The notes: generated by a model not told the origin, from the letters alone. Positions 47,458-57,635 are shown, counted from the first letter of the stretch. The stretch: DNA of 64,000 nt from Vibrio jasicida CAIM 1864 = LMG 25398 (GCF_000400365.1 NZ_BAOG01000053.1:1-64000), one strand, 5' to 3'. Made by a program: numbers and translations.

Positions 47458-49840
47458 TACAAAAAAGCCCGGTGCAAAAAGAGCACCAGCGAAGAAAACA
47501 ACGTCAAGTAAAACGACTGCCACTAAGAAAAGCGGTGCGAAGCGACCGAGAAAACCGCCATCGAAGAAGCCAAGTAATGGCAAGCGGTCTTGGCTTAAAA
47601 TCATTTGGTCATTCAGTTGGAAGGCGGGTATTGCGTTGGCCGCAGTATTGCTTTTCGTCGGGATTTATTTAGATAGTGTGGTGAAAGATCGTTTCGATGG
47701 GCAGTTATTTGATTTGCCAACGGTCGTGTACGCTCGCATTCTCAATTTGAATCCGGGTGAAAACATAACCATCAAAGAAATGCGTAACGAGCTAGATGTT
47801 TTGAATTACCGTAAGGTTAGTCAACCGCGTTATCCTGGCGAATACTCTTCCTCTTCCACTCGTATTGAGCTCATCCGTCGTCCTTTTGAATTTGCTGATG
47901 GCCCTGAGCCTGATCGTCACGTGATGTTGCATTTCTCAAGCAGCGGCTTAACGCGCATTCAATCTCTCGAATCAAAAGGAGATTTAGGTTACTTGCGTAT
48001 TGAACCTAAGATGTTGGGTATGCTGGAGAAAGATCAAAACGAACAACGATTGTTCCTACGTCGTGATCAATTCCCTGAAATTCTTGTCGATGCACTTCTT
48101 GCGACCGAAGATCGTGATTTCTACCAGCATGATGGAGTCTCTCCTTTGGCGATTGGTCGTGCACTTGTTGCCAACATCAAGGCAGGCCGTACCGTACAAG
48201 GTGGCAGTACGCTGACCCAGCAGTTAGCAAAAAACTTATTCTTAACTCGTGATAAAACGTTATGGCGTAAAGTTCGTGAAGCGTATATCGCACTGATTTT
48301 GGATTATCGATACAGCAAAGATCGAATTCTTGAGGCTTACCTCAACGAAGTTTATCTCGGTCAAAGTGGCGGGGATGCGATTCATGGCTTTGCTTTGGCA
48401 TCACGATACTACTTTGGACAACCAATCCAGGAGCTTCGTATCGACCAACTTGCGATGCTGGTGGGTATGGTTAAAGGGCCATCTTACTACAATCCAATTC
48501 GTTACCCTGAGCGCACGAAAACACGTCGTGATCTAGTTTTACGCCTCTTGATGCAACAAGACATGCTGACTTCTGAACAGTATGAACAAGCAGTCAATCG
48601 TCCGTTAGATACGCAAAGTAAACCTCGTATAGCAAGCCGTCAGCCCGCTTATTTCCAGCAACTGAATATTGAGCTGAAAGAAAAAGTGGGTGATAACTTC
48701 AAAGCTGAAACGGGGTTACGTTTGTTTACGTCTCTCGATCCTGTTTCGCAAAGTAAGCTAGAACAAGCGATTGCGAAAAAGGTACCTGAGTTGGCTAAGC
48801 GAGCAGGTAAAGAACTTGAAGCTGCAGCGGTTGCGGTTGACCGTCATAGTGGCGAGATTCGTGCCATGGTTGGTGGTAAGCGTGTCGGCTACGAGGGCTT
48901 TAACCGAGCATTGAATGCGAGTCGTCCAATTGGTTCGTTAGTGAAGCCTGCAATTTACTTGACGGCATTAGAGCAACCAGAGAAATACAACCTCGCTACC
49001 ACACTTCACGATACGCCGTTAAGTTTGAAAGGCAGTAAGGGTAGCGTTTGGTCGCCACGTAATTTCGACCGTAAATTCCGTGGTGATGTGCCTCTATACC
49101 TAGCACTAGCGAAATCTCTTAATGTGCCAACCGTTCGTTTGGGGATGGAACTCGGTATTCCTGAGGTTTCTGATACGCTAGAACGTCTCGGCGTTGATAA
49201 AAATGAGATCCGCCCAGTGCCATCTATGTTCTTAGGTTCTTTCTCTCTGACGCCATTTGAAGTCGCACAGATGTACCAGACGGTAACAAACTCGGGTAAA
49301 CGCGCGAAACTGTCAGCATTGCGTTCGGTTATCGATATGGATGGTAATGTGATTTATCAATCACTGCCTCGTTCGGCTCAGGCTGTTGATCAGCAAGCGG
49401 CATGGCTAACTACATACGCAATGAAGCAAGGTGTTGCACAAGGAACTGGCCGTTTCTTACAAAGCCAATTCTCATGGGCGGCGTTAGCAGGTAAAACGGG
49501 CACCAGTAATGACAGCCGTGATAGTTGGTTTGTCGGTGTTGATGGTCGGGAAGTGACAACCGTTTGGCTGGGGCGCGATGATAATAAATCTACCAAGTTG
49601 ACGGGTTCAAGCGGTGCTCTGCGTGTTTACGCTGAATATTTGCAGCAACGTATTCCTGAGCGACTGGAATTGCCATGGCCAAAAGAAGTGACGACATTGG
49701 GTTTCCAAAAAGCGGCGAATGGTGCGTTGGAACTGAACTGTCGTAGCGAATATAAGTTGCCAGTGTGGGATAAAACAGGCCAAATAAAACAGCAGTGCGA
49801 GAAAAAATCGAACTGGTTGAATAATTTATTTGATTGGTAA
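47450..49840 (+). CDS. mrcB: Penicillin-binding protein 1B
   Basis: 796-residue bifunctional peptidoglycan synthase. A Lys/Arg-rich cytoplasmic tail and a membrane anchor (KAGIALAAVLLFVGIYLD) come first, then a UB2H-like regulatory region. GT51 glycosyltransferase with catalytic E220 in TEDRDFYQHDG and GGSTLTQQLAKN follows. The transpeptidase has S496-LVK, a SLN motif and KTGTS. It polymerises and cross-links lipid II in the periplasm. Overlap with hrpB makes it co-translated. Confidence 0.97.
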   Translation: MTDTKKPGAKRAPAKKTTSSKTTATKKSGAKRPRKPPSKKPSNGKRSWLKIIWSFSWKAGIALAAVLLFVGIYLDSVVKDRFDGQLFDLPTVVYARILNLNPGENITIKEMRNELDVLNYRKVSQPRYPGEYSSSSTRIELIRRPFEFADGPEPDRHVMLHFSSSGLTRIQSLESKGDLGYLRIEPKMLGMLEKDQNEQRLFLRRDQFPEILVDALLATEDRDFYQHDGVSPLAIGRALVANIKAGRTVQGGSTLTQQLAKNLFLTRDKTLWRKVREAYIALILDYRYSKDRILEAYLNEVYLGQSGGDAIHGFALASRYYFGQPIQELRIDQLAMLVGMVKGPSYYNPIRYPERTKTRRDLVLRLLMQQDMLTSEQYEQAVNRPLDTQSKPRIASRQPAYFQQLNIELKEKVGDNFKAETGLRLFTSLDPVSQSKLEQAIAKKVPELAKRAGKELEAAAVAVDRHSGEIRAMVGGKRVGYEGFNRALNASRPIGSLVKPAIYLTALEQPEKYNLATTLHDTPLSLKGSKGSVWSPRNFDRKFRGDVPLYLALAKSLNVPTVRLGMELGIPEVSDTLERLGVDKNEIRPVPSMFLGSFSLTPFEVAQMYQTVTNSGKRAKLSALRSVIDMDGNVIYQSLPRSAQAVDQQAAWLTTYAMKQGVAQGTGRFLQSQFSWAALAGKTGTSNDSRDSWFVGVDGREVTTVWLGRDDNKSTKLTGSSGALRVYAEYLQQRIPERLELPWPKEVTTLGFQKAANGALELNCRSEYKLPVWDKTGQIKQQCEKKSNWLNNLFDW

Positions 49841-49927
49841 GGCTACCAAAAACGCTATCACTGACTTGTTTCATTGGTCGATTCTTAGTAAAAGTAGTTG
49901 ATCAATATTCAGTAAAGGAAGATGTGA

Positions 49928-52243
49928 ATGTTCAAAAAGATGTCCAATAGCCCGTTAGTGCATGGTTTTGCGCTTTGGGTCTGCTCCTTTTTGATTGCCA
50001 CACCTTCCTTTGCTAAACATCTCGAAGAGGACGGCTCTCGTCCTAAAATTGCGGTGGTTCTCGCTGGTGGTGGTGCGAAAGGCGCTGCGCATATTGGTGT
50101 GCTTAAAGCCCTTGAAGAGATGAACATTCCCGTTGATATCATTACCGGCACAAGCATGGGCGCTTATGTCGGTGGTTTGTACGCGACGGGTATGAGTGCT
50201 GATGAAATTGAGAGTTTTATCTACAGCGTGGATTGGAACAGCGGTTACCGAGATCGCGTTGATCGCAGCCAACGTCGCGTTCGCGACAAAGAATACGAAG
50301 ACCGCTACCAAATAACGACAGATCTTGGTCTGAGGTTTGGTGAGGTGCGTTCCCCAACTGGTGTTGTGCAAGGGCAGAACATGTTGCGCATTCTGCGCGA
50401 AACGACGGGCAATCTAGGACGCTTTGACTCTTTTGACCAACTTGCTATCCCTTATCGTTCTGTCGCGACTGACATCGTCGAGCTTGATGAAGTCGTGCTC
50501 GATAACGGTTACTTAGTTGATGCGATGATGGCGAGCATGTCGGTACCGGGCGCGCTTCCTCCATACGAGCTCAACGGTCATATGCTGGTGGATGGTGGCG
50601 TTGTCAATAACATGCCTGTCGACGTAGCGCGCGCGATGGGAGCGGATATAGTCATTGCGGTCGACATCAGTACAGATTATAAAAACAAAGAAGACTTCAC
50701 CGGCTTGTTTGCGGTTGCGGATCAGTTGTCGAATTATTTGGTGCGTCGTAGCACTCAAGAGCAAGCGGAAACTCTGAAAGATGATGATGTTTACATTCGT
50801 CCAGATGTTGGGCAAATGGAAACCGTAGAATTTGAAAAGATGCCGAGTGCATTTCAAGCTGGCTACGACATCACTAAAAAACTCAAATCCAAGCTTGAAT
50901 CCTTGAGTGTCTCTAACGCGGAATACCAAAAATATATCGAGCACAAACAAGACGTTCGTAAAGGATTAGAATATGGTGATGAGCGGGTTGTTGATCAAAT
51001 TGTTATTGTCAATAACACCCACTACAGTGATGTCTTACTGACCAACCGACTCGAGCTTGATACTGGTCGTCCTCTCAAAACGGCTGAAATCGAAAAAGCA
51101 GTCGAAAATCTTTATGCCTTAGATCGCTTTGAACTGATTACTTACCATTTCGAAGAGATTGAAGGTGTTAACCTACTTGTCTTTGAAGTGAATGAGAAGT
51201 CTTGGGGACCAAACTACCTGAACTTCCGCTTTTTCTTAGAAGATGACTTTAATACTGACAGCCAATATGGCATTGGTATCTCGTCGAACTTCACTAATCT
51301 AAATTCACATGGTGCCGAGCTAACGCTGAATGTTGACATGGGTACGGATAAGTTGATTGAAGCCGAGCTTTATTCACCGGTATTGTCGAGTCAGGAGTTG
51401 TTTGTTTCGGGTAAATTGAATTACAACAACGAAAACCGAAACTGGCCTTTTAGTGATTTAGAAAACCCAGATATAGGTTCGGTTTACGATTTTCTTCCCG
51501 TCTCGTATACCGAGTTCATAACGGAACTTGCTGCGGGTGTACAACCGACGTTATGGCAAGAGTTCCGTGTTGGTGGGCGTTATACCAAAGGGCAAATAGA
51601 GGCCTCAACGCTCGCATCTGCCGGGACTTTTGATTACGAGCGTTTGGGGGTGTTTGCTAACTACCGTCTAGATACCTTAGACGACTTTGCTTTTCCCACG
51701 CATGGTATGTTGATTGATTTGGATTACCTGGTGTCTCATGACAAGAGCCCTGAGGATTTTCGTCAAACCAATACTAATGGTGATATCGAAGATACTGTGT
51801 ATGAGATCACGGCACGTTTCAAAGGCGCAGTGACGCACAGTCGTCATACTTTAGTCGGACAGGCGGAATACAGCTTTGTAGAAAGCAAAAACTCCTCGAT
51901 CCCGTTAGACCCACGTGAACTTGGTGGTTTCTTGAATCTATCTGGTATCCCACGTAATAGCCTGATTGGGCAGAACTTATTCTATACCAGCTTGGTGTAT
52001 CGTTATAAATGGATGGATAACGACTTCGGGCTGTTTGAAGCGCCAGTGTACCTAGGCGCATCACTTGAACACGGTGGTGTTTGGTCAGATAACGATCTGA
52101 AGCTTAATGAAGCGCCACTGTATAATGCCGCATCGATTTTCTTTGGTGTTGATTCACCAGTAGGACCAATCATGTTGGCATACGGTCGTACAGAGCAAGA
52201 TTTAGATGCTGTGTACCTGATCGTTGGAACATCATTTAAATAA
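49928..52243 (+). CDS. Patatin-like phospholipase with POTRA and outer-membrane beta-barrel (type Vd-like)
   Basis: 771 residues. A Sec signal peptide ends near ATPSFA-K30. The patatin domain (40-240) has the oxyanion motif GGGAKGAAH (47-52), catalytic S76 in GTSMGAY and D222 in DGGVVNN. A POTRA-like region (about 350-420) follows, then a Bac_surface_Ag barrel to the C-terminus (…LIVGTSFK). This layout is the PlpD/FplA type Vd autotransporter, in which the barrel carries or exports the lipase. Family knowledge: such proteins are phospholipase A1-type. Stands between mrcB and acnB. Confidence 0.88.
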   Translation: MFKKMSNSPLVHGFALWVCSFLIATPSFAKHLEEDGSRPKIAVVLAGGGAKGAAHIGVLKALEEMNIPVDIITGTSMGAYVGGLYATGMSADEIESFIYSVDWNSGYRDRVDRSQRRVRDKEYEDRYQITTDLGLRFGEVRSPTGVVQGQNMLRILRETTGNLGRFDSFDQLAIPYRSVATDIVELDEVVLDNGYLVDAMMASMSVPGALPPYELNGHMLVDGGVVNNMPVDVARAMGADIVIAVDISTDYKNKEDFTGLFAVADQLSNYLVRRSTQEQAETLKDDDVYIRPDVGQMETVEFEKMPSAFQAGYDITKKLKSKLESLSVSNAEYQKYIEHKQDVRKGLEYGDERVVDQIVIVNNTHYSDVLLTNRLELDTGRPLKTAEIEKAVENLYALDRFELITYHFEEIEGVNLLVFEVNEKSWGPNYLNFRFFLEDDFNTDSQYGIGISSNFTNLNSHGAELTLNVDMGTDKLIEAELYSPVLSSQELFVSGKLNYNNENRNWPFSDLENPDIGSVYDFLPVSYTEFITELAAGVQPTLWQEFRVGGRYTKGQIEASTLASAGTFDYERLGVFANYRLDTLDDFAFPTHGMLIDLDYLVSHDKSPEDFRQTNTNGDIEDTVYEITARFKGAVTHSRHTLVGQAEYSFVESKNSSIPLDPRELGGFLNLSGIPRNSLIGQNLFYTSLVYRYKWMDNDFGLFEAPVYLGASLEHGGVWSDNDLKLNEAPLYNAASIFFGVDSPVGPIMLAYGRTEQDLDAVYLIVGTSFK

Positions 52244-52496
52244 CCGGGAAAAGGACAGCAATATCTCCGCATATTTAGCCAAAATAAACAGGACTTTAGT
52301 CGTAAGTTGCTATGTTGGTCAAAATGATGAGATTTTAATTTAAGGTTAAATTTGCTATCCTTTCGCCCACAGTTTGGCCTCTGCGGCGCTGTTTCTCAAT
52401 CAAGAATTGAATGAAAACAAGGGCAATGGAGAGCCAAGTTTCCAAGGATGTTCACTCCTTTACTTTTAAAAACAGTAATAAGAAGGAGGAACCGCA
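52244..52496 (+). promoter_or_regulatory. acnB upstream region
   Basis: About 250 bases between the patatin gene and the acnB leader ORF. A small hairpin AAGGA (52444-52448) / TCCTT (52456-52460) lies near the 3' end. No convincing -35/-10 pair or operator stood out. In E. coli acnB is controlled by CRP, Cra, ArcA and RyhB; I cannot assign their sites here. Confidence 0.4.
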
Positions 52497-52520
52497 ATGA
52501 GAGGAAAAAGTCGTGCTTGA
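52497..52520 (+). CDS. Seven-codon leader ORF overlapping acnB start
   Basis: ATG-AGA-GGA-AAA-AGT-CGT-GCT-TGA (MRGKSRA), preceded by a perfect Shine-Dalgarno AAGAAGGAGGAACCGCA. It overlaps the first codons of acnB in another frame: the acnB GTG at 52513 lies inside it. Its stop is 8 bases past the acnB start. Such a position allows reinitiation or translational coupling. Whether the peptide is made is not known. Confidence 0.45.
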   Translation: MRGKSRA

Positions 52521-55101
52521 AGCCTACCGTAAACACGTCGAAGAGCGTGCTGCCGAAGGAGTTGTTCCTAAACCGCTAGACGCAGAACAAGTTGCTGGAC
52601 TTGTTGAACTTCTGAAAAATCCCCCGCAAGGTGAAGAAGCCTTTATTCTTGACCTGCTAGAGAACCGTATCCCACCGGGCGTAGACGAAGCGGCTTATGT
52701 TAAAGCTGGCTTTTTGACTGCGGTTGCTAAAGGCGAAGTATCGTCTCCACTTGTTAGCCGTGAAAAGGCAGCAGAATTACTAGGTACGATGCAAGGTGGT
52801 TATAACATCGCTCCGCTCGTCGAGTTTTTAGATGATGATGTTCTTGCGGCTATCGCAGCAAAAGCACTGTCTCATACCCTGTTAATGTTTGATGCTTTCT
52901 ATGATGTTGAAGAAAAAGCGAAAGCGGGCAACACGTTCGCTCAACAAGTCCTTCAATCTTGGGCGGAAGCCGAGTGGTTTACAACGAAAGAGAAAGTAGC
53001 GGAAAAAATCACGGTTAAAGTCTTTAAGGTAACCGGTGAAACTAACACCGATGACCTGTCTCCAGCTCCAGATGCTTGGTCTCGTCCAGATATTCCAGTG
53101 CACGCGAAAGCGATGCTCAAGATGGAACGTGATGGCATCAACCCGGATCAACCTGGCAGCGTTGGTCCAATCAACCAAATTGAAGAACTGCAAAAAGACG
53201 GCATTCCACTAGCATACGTAGGTGATGTTGTTGGTACGGGTTCTTCGCGTAAATCAGCGACCAACTCAGTATTATGGTTTATGGGCGAAGATATCCCATT
53301 TGTACCAAACAAGCGTACTGGTGGTATCTGTCTAGGCGGTAAGATTGCGCCTATCTTCTACAATACGATGGAAGATTCAGGAGCGTTACCAATTGAACTA
53401 AACGTACAAGACATGAATATGGGCGATGTGATCGACATTTACCCGTACGAAGGTGTGGTTCGTAAAGAAGGTTCTGAGATCTCAAGCTTTGAACTGAGTA
53501 AAGTGCTGCTTGATGAGGTACGTGCTGGTGGTCGTATTCCATTGATCATCGGTCGTGGTCTAACGAGCCGTGCTCGAGTAGCTCTTGGTCTTGAAGAGAC
53601 AGATTTGTTTGCTAAACCCGTTGATCCAACTGCTTCTGACAAAGGTTATACATTAGCTCAGAAGATGGTCGGTAAAGCATGTGGCGTAGAAGGTGTGCGT
53701 GCTGGTCAATATTGTGAGCCTAAGATGACAACGGTAGGTTCTCAGGATACGACTGGCCCTATGACGCGTGATGAGCTAAAAGATCTTGCGTGTCTTGGTT
53801 TCTCAGCGGATCTCGTGATGCAGTCATTCTGTCATACGTCAGCATATCCGAAACCAGTCGACGTGAACACGCACCACACACTACCTGATTTCATTATGAA
53901 CCGTGGCGGTGTATCGCTTCGTCCAGGCGATGGTGTTATCCACTCATGGCTGAACCGTATGCTTCTGCCAGATACTGTTGGTACTGGTGGTGATTCGCAT
54001 ACTCGTTTCCCTCTGGGTATTTCATTCCCAGCAGGTTCAGGTCTAGTGGCATTTGCAGCAGCAACAGGCGTTATGCCTCTTGATATGCCTGAATCAATCT
54101 TGGTGCGCTTTAAGGGTGAAATGCAGCCAGGTATCACGCTACGTGATCTTGTACACGCCATTCCTCTATACGGTATCAAACAAGGTCTGCTAACAGTAGA
54201 GAAAGCGGGTAAGATCAACGAATTCTCAGGCCGTGTCCTAGAAATTGAAGGTGTTGAGCACTTATCTGTGGAACAAGCATTTGAACTTTCAGATGCATCG
54301 GCAGAGCGCTCAGCAGCGGGTTGTACTGTGAAGCTTTCTCAAGAGTCGATTGATGAATACCTAAACTCGAACATCACTATGCTGAAATGGATGATTTCGG
54401 AAGGTTACGGTGACCGTCGTACAATCGAACGTCGTATTACTGCGATGGAAGAGTGGTTAGCAAACCCAGAGTTGATGGAAGCAGATTCAGACGCTGAATA
54501 CGCACATGTGATTGAAATCGATCTAGCGGAAATCAACGAACCAATTCTTTGTGCACCTAACGATCCAGATGATGCGCGTCTTCTGTCTGACGTTCAGGGT
54601 ACTCAGATTGATGAAGTATTTATCGGTTCTTGTATGACGAACATTGGTCACTTCCGTGCAGCAGGTAAATTGCTCGACAAGTTTAACGGCCAGCTTGATA
54701 CTCGCTTATGGGTAGCACCACCAACCAAGATGGACCGTGACCAACTAACTGAAGAAGGTTACTACGGTATTTATGGCCGTGCCGGCGTTCGTATTGAAAC
54801 GCCAGGGTGCTCGCTATGTATGGGTAACCAGGCTCGTGTTGCGGATAAAGCAACGGTAATGTCGACGTCTACTCGTAACTTCCCGAATCGTCTAGGTACT
54901 GGTGCGAACGTTTATCTATCCTCGGCTGAACTTGCAGCGGTTGGTGCGATTCTAGGTAAGATTCCAACTAAGGAAGAATACCTGTCTTACATGGACCAGA
55001 TTGATGCGACAGCAGCAGACACATACCGCTACTTGAATTTCCACAAGATGGAACAGTACACCAAGAAAGCAGATGATGTGATCTTCCAAGAGCCTGCATA
55101 A
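52513..55101 (+). CDS. acnB: Bifunctional aconitate hydratase 2 / 2-methylisocitrate dehydratase
   Basis: 862 residues. Isomerises citrate to isocitrate with a [4Fe-4S] cluster; also acts in the 2-methylcitrate cycle. HEAT-like N-terminal domain 1-160, swivel domain ([20 protein letters not shown]), then the catalytic core with cluster cysteines in SFCHT, GSCMTN and GCSLCMGNQ. The GTG at 52513 ([16 protein letters not shown]) has GAGGAAAAAGTC upstream and matches the E. coli start. It lies inside an overlapping leader ORF. yacL follows, as in E. coli. Confidence 0.97.
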   Translation: MLEAYRKHVEERAAEGVVPKPLDAEQVAGLVELLKNPPQGEEAFILDLLENRIPPGVDEAAYVKAGFLTAVAKGEVSSPLVSREKAAELLGTMQGGYNIAPLVEFLDDDVLAAIAAKALSHTLLMFDAFYDVEEKAKAGNTFAQQVLQSWAEAEWFTTKEKVAEKITVKVFKVTGETNTDDLSPAPDAWSRPDIPVHAKAMLKMERDGINPDQPGSVGPINQIEELQKDGIPLAYVGDVVGTGSSRKSATNSVLWFMGEDIPFVPNKRTGGICLGGKIAPIFYNTMEDSGALPIELNVQDMNMGDVIDIYPYEGVVRKEGSEISSFELSKVLLDEVRAGGRIPLIIGRGLTSRARVALGLEETDLFAKPVDPTASDKGYTLAQKMVGKACGVEGVRAGQYCEPKMTTVGSQDTTGPMTRDELKDLACLGFSADLVMQSFCHTSAYPKPVDVNTHHTLPDFIMNRGGVSLRPGDGVIHSWLNRMLLPDTVGTGGDSHTRFPLGISFPAGSGLVAFAAATGVMPLDMPESILVRFKGEMQPGITLRDLVHAIPLYGIKQGLLTVEKAGKINEFSGRVLEIEGVEHLSVEQAFELSDASAERSAAGCTVKLSQESIDEYLNSNITMLKWMISEGYGDRRTIERRITAMEEWLANPELMEADSDAEYAHVIEIDLAEINEPILCAPNDPDDARLLSDVQGTQIDEVFIGSCMTNIGHFRAAGKLLDKFNGQLDTRLWVAPPTKMDRDQLTEEGYYGIYGRAGVRIETPGCSLCMGNQARVADKATVMSTSTRNFPNRLGTGANVYLSSAELAAVGAILGKIPTKEEYLSYMDQIDATAADTYRYLNFHKMEQYTKKADDVIFQEPA

Positions 55102-55129
55102 TCTTAGCAAGTTTTGTTAATACTTGAAT

Positions 55130-55160
55130 AAGCGCTCACCGATTGGTGGGCGCTTTTTTT
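55130..55160 (+). terminator. Terminator of acnB
   Basis: Stem AAGCGCTCACC / GGTGGGCGCTT (55130-55155), loop GATT, one T-G pair, followed by T5. Confidence 0.9.
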
Positions 55161-55344
55161 GTGGAACGCTGCGCTTCGAAAAGAGAGAATGCTTCGCTCT
55201 AGGAATCGGGAAGTAAGCGCTAGAATATTAAAGATAAACGTGTGAGCTCAAAACACGTTGATAGTCTTTGTCCCTCAAAAGATAAAATGAAACCGTCTCT
55301 CGTCTCTCGTCTCTCGTCTCTCGTCTCTCGTCTCTCGTCTCTCG
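55161..55344 (+). repeat. Dispersed intergenic repeat, copy C, with a 7-bp tandem array
   Basis: Shares GGAACGCTGCGCTTCGA, GCTTCGCTCTAGGAATCG and the TTTGTCCC...AAAAGATAAAATGAA block with copies A and B. From 55294 to 55342 it carries seven perfect copies of CGTCTCT, and an eighth degenerate one (CGCTTCT). It fills nearly all of the 305-base acnB-yacL gap; open frames there are only low-complexity translations. Confidence 0.8.
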
Positions 55345-55406
55345 CTTCTCCCATCCAACATCTCCCTGTATACTCCGCACCAAATTGATACGAAAAGGCG
55401 ATCACG

Positions 55407-55775
55407 ATGGAATTTGAATTCATCCGCAACACATTGATGGGCGAATACTATGTCAAATGCAGCATGGGGCATGAGATTGTGGGTCGTTGGTTGCAAGAAG
55501 AAATAGGCAAAGACCCAGCAAAAATTGCTCAGGTAGAAGCTTTAATTAATCAGGCATTTTCTTCGCCATCTCAAGAGCATAGATTAACCGGTGCAGAGAT
55601 CAGTTTGATGATCCACGGTGATGAGGTGCTAGTGCAAGAAAACGCGCTTGGCCATGAGTATGAAGTGGAAATGGAAAGCGAGTTTGATTTCTACGATGCA
55701 GAGAGTACAGCCAGCTGTGGTATAGAAGATTTTTGTGCCTTGATAGAGCAATGGAAAGACTTTTTGAACATTTAA
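55407..55775 (+). CDS. yacL: UPF0231 family protein YacL
   Basis: 122-residue acidic protein of the YacL/UPF0231 family, function unknown. Matches E. coli YacL at the start (EFEFIRN), SMGHEIVGRW, and YYDE/YDAEST to CGIEDFCALIEQW. Its position after acnB is conserved in Enterobacteria, which hints at a linked role but gives no function. The downstream hairpin at 55820 doubles as a candidate NtrC site. Confidence 0.92.
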   Translation: MEFEFIRNTLMGEYYVKCSMGHEIVGRWLQEEIGKDPAKIAQVEALINQAFSSPSQEHRLTGAEISLMIHGDEVLVQENALGHEYEVEMESEFDFYDAESTASCGIEDFCALIEQWKDFLNI

Positions 55776-55819
55776 TGCACAGTTTTGGGTAGTCTAATTA
55801 GGATTGCCTTATATTTGTG

Positions 55820-55852
55820 AAAAGGGTGCACCGATATGGTGCGCCCTTTTTG
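55820..55852 (+). terminator. Terminator of yacL containing an NtrC-like site
   Basis: Thirteen pairs: AAAAGGGTGCACC (55820-55832), loop GATAT, GGTGCGCCCTTTT (55838-55850), then T. Its core TGCACC-GATAT-GGTGCG (55827-55843) also matches the NtrC enhancer consensus (E. coli glnA: TGCACCAACATGGTGC). Confidence 0.88.
55827..55843. promoter_or_regulatory. Candidate NtrC enhancer for glnK-amtB
   Basis: TGCACCGATATGGTGCG lies about 63 bases before the -24 element of the sigma-54 promoter, within the usual reach of NtrC. One base (the final G for A) departs from symmetry. Confidence 0.65.
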
Positions 55853-55905
55853 TTTATAAGTTTGTTAATTTCACTAATTCTATAAAAATCAATGGGATAA
55901 AAAGT

Positions 55906-55921
55906 TGGCACGCCGCTTGGA
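55906..55921 (+). promoter_or_regulatory. Sigma-54 promoter of glnK-amtB
   Basis: TGGCAC-GCCGC-TTGGA matches the -24/-12 consensus TGGCAC-N5-TTGCA, with one mismatch in the -12 box. It is about 43 bases from the glnK start. Confidence 0.7.
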
Positions 55922-55930
55922 TTAATATGA

Positions 55931-56302
<372 letters not shown>

Positions 56303-56327
56303 GAATTCAAGGGATTGGAGAACTATC

Positions 56328-57557
56328 ATGGAATTAACAACAACGGTAACTGAATTACGTTACGCACTCGACACCTTTTTCTTCCTCATTTCCGGTGCGT
56401 TGGTCATGTGGATGGCAGCAGGTTTTGCCATGCTAGAAGCGGGCTTAGTTCGCTCTAAAAATACAACAGAAATTCTAACTAAAAACATCTGTCTTTACGC
56501 GATCGCTTGTACCATGTTCCTATTGGTTGGCTACAACATTATGTATGTCGATAACGGTGAAGGCGGTTGGTTACCATCATTTGGTGCACTAATTGGCACA
56601 CAAGGTGAAGGTGCTGACCACTCTCTAGAATCGGACTTCTTCTTCCAGGTCGTATTTGTAGCAACAGCAATGTCAGTGGTTTCTGGCGCGGTTGCAGAGC
56701 GTATGAAGCTTTGGTCTTTCCTAATTTTCTCAGCGGTACTGACTGCATTTATTTACCCAATGGAAGGTTACTGGACTTGGGGTGGTGGCTTCCTATCAGA
56801 AGCAGGCTTTAGTGACTTTGCGGGATCAGGTATCGTACACATGGCGGGTGCTTCAGCAGCATTAGCTGGCGTACTATTACTGGGTGCACGTAAAGGTAAA
56901 TACGGTAAAAATGGCGAAATCTACCCAATCCCAGGTTCAAACATGCCTCTTGCTACATTGGGTACGTTTATCCTTTGGTTCGGTTGGTTCGGTTTCAACG
57001 GCGGTTCTCAACTTATGGTTTCGGATTTTGAGAACGCGACTGCAGTTGGTCAAATTTTCCTAAACACCAACGCTGCAGCTGCAGCAGGTGCAATTGCCGC
57101 ACTATTTGTATGTAAAACAACTTGGGGTAAAGCAGACCTAACGATGATTTTGAACGGTGCGTTAGCTGGTCTTGTTGCTATCACGGCTGACCCTCTATCT
57201 CCATCACCGCTTTATGCTGTGGCGATTGGTGCGGTATCAGGCGCGCTAGTAGTATTCAGCATCATCGGTTTGGATAAGATTAAGATTGATGATCCAGTAG
57301 GTGCTATCTCAGTTCACGGTGTGTGTGGTTTCTTCGGCCTAATGGTTGTGCCACTGAGCAACGGTGATGCAACGTTTGGTGTACAGCTTCTAGGTGCGGC
57401 AGTTATCTTTGCTTGGGTATTTGGTGCAAGCCTAGTGGTATGGGCAATCCTGAAAGCGACAGTCGGTATCCGCGTATCGGAAGACGAAGAGTTAGAAGGT
57501 ATGGATATGCACGACTGTGGTGTTGGTGCTTACCCAGAATTCGTGACTGTGAAATAA
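56328..57557 (+). CDS. amtB: Ammonium transporter AmtB
   Basis: 409 residues with about eleven membrane spans. The pore histidine pair is present at H171 (GIVHMAG) and H330 (SVHGVCG), plus conserved FGWFGFNGGSQL. Takes up ammonium or ammonia when nitrogen is scarce and is gated by GlnK, its upstream neighbour. No leader peptide is obvious. Followed by a terminator at 57596. Confidence 0.97.
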   Translation: MELTTTVTELRYALDTFFFLISGALVMWMAAGFAMLEAGLVRSKNTTEILTKNICLYAIACTMFLLVGYNIMYVDNGEGGWLPSFGALIGTQGEGADHSLESDFFFQVVFVATAMSVVSGAVAERMKLWSFLIFSAVLTAFIYPMEGYWTWGGGFLSEAGFSDFAGSGIVHMAGASAALAGVLLLGARKGKYGKNGEIYPIPGSNMPLATLGTFILWFGWFGFNGGSQLMVSDFENATAVGQIFLNTNAAAAAGAIAALFVCKTTWGKADLTMILNGALAGLVAITADPLSPSPLYAVAIGAVSGALVVFSIIGLDKIKIDDPVGAISVHGVCGFFGLMVVPLSNGDATFGVQLLGAAVIFAWVFGASLVVWAILKATVGIRVSEDEELEGMDMHDCGVGAYPEFVTVK

Positions 57558-57595
57558 CACTCACAATGTAATAAATAGTTACAAACTTAACATTA

Positions 57596-57627
57596 AAAAA
57601 CCTGCTCCAATGAGCAGGTTTTTTTAT
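57596..57627 (+). terminator. Terminator of glnK-amtB
   Basis: Stem AAAAAACCTGCTC (57596-57608), loop CAAT, GAGCAGGTTTTTT (57613-57625) with T7. Confidence 0.95.
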
Positions 57628-57635
57628 TGATTAAT

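Noticed and set aside
55294..55342. CRISPR array
   Set aside because: Units of 7 bp without spacers are a simple tandem repeat, and no cas gene is near.
55220..55496. Minus-strand frames reading DERRETRDERRETRD
   Set aside because: They are translations of the CGTCTCT tandem array and run into yacL. No ribosome site or protein-like composition.
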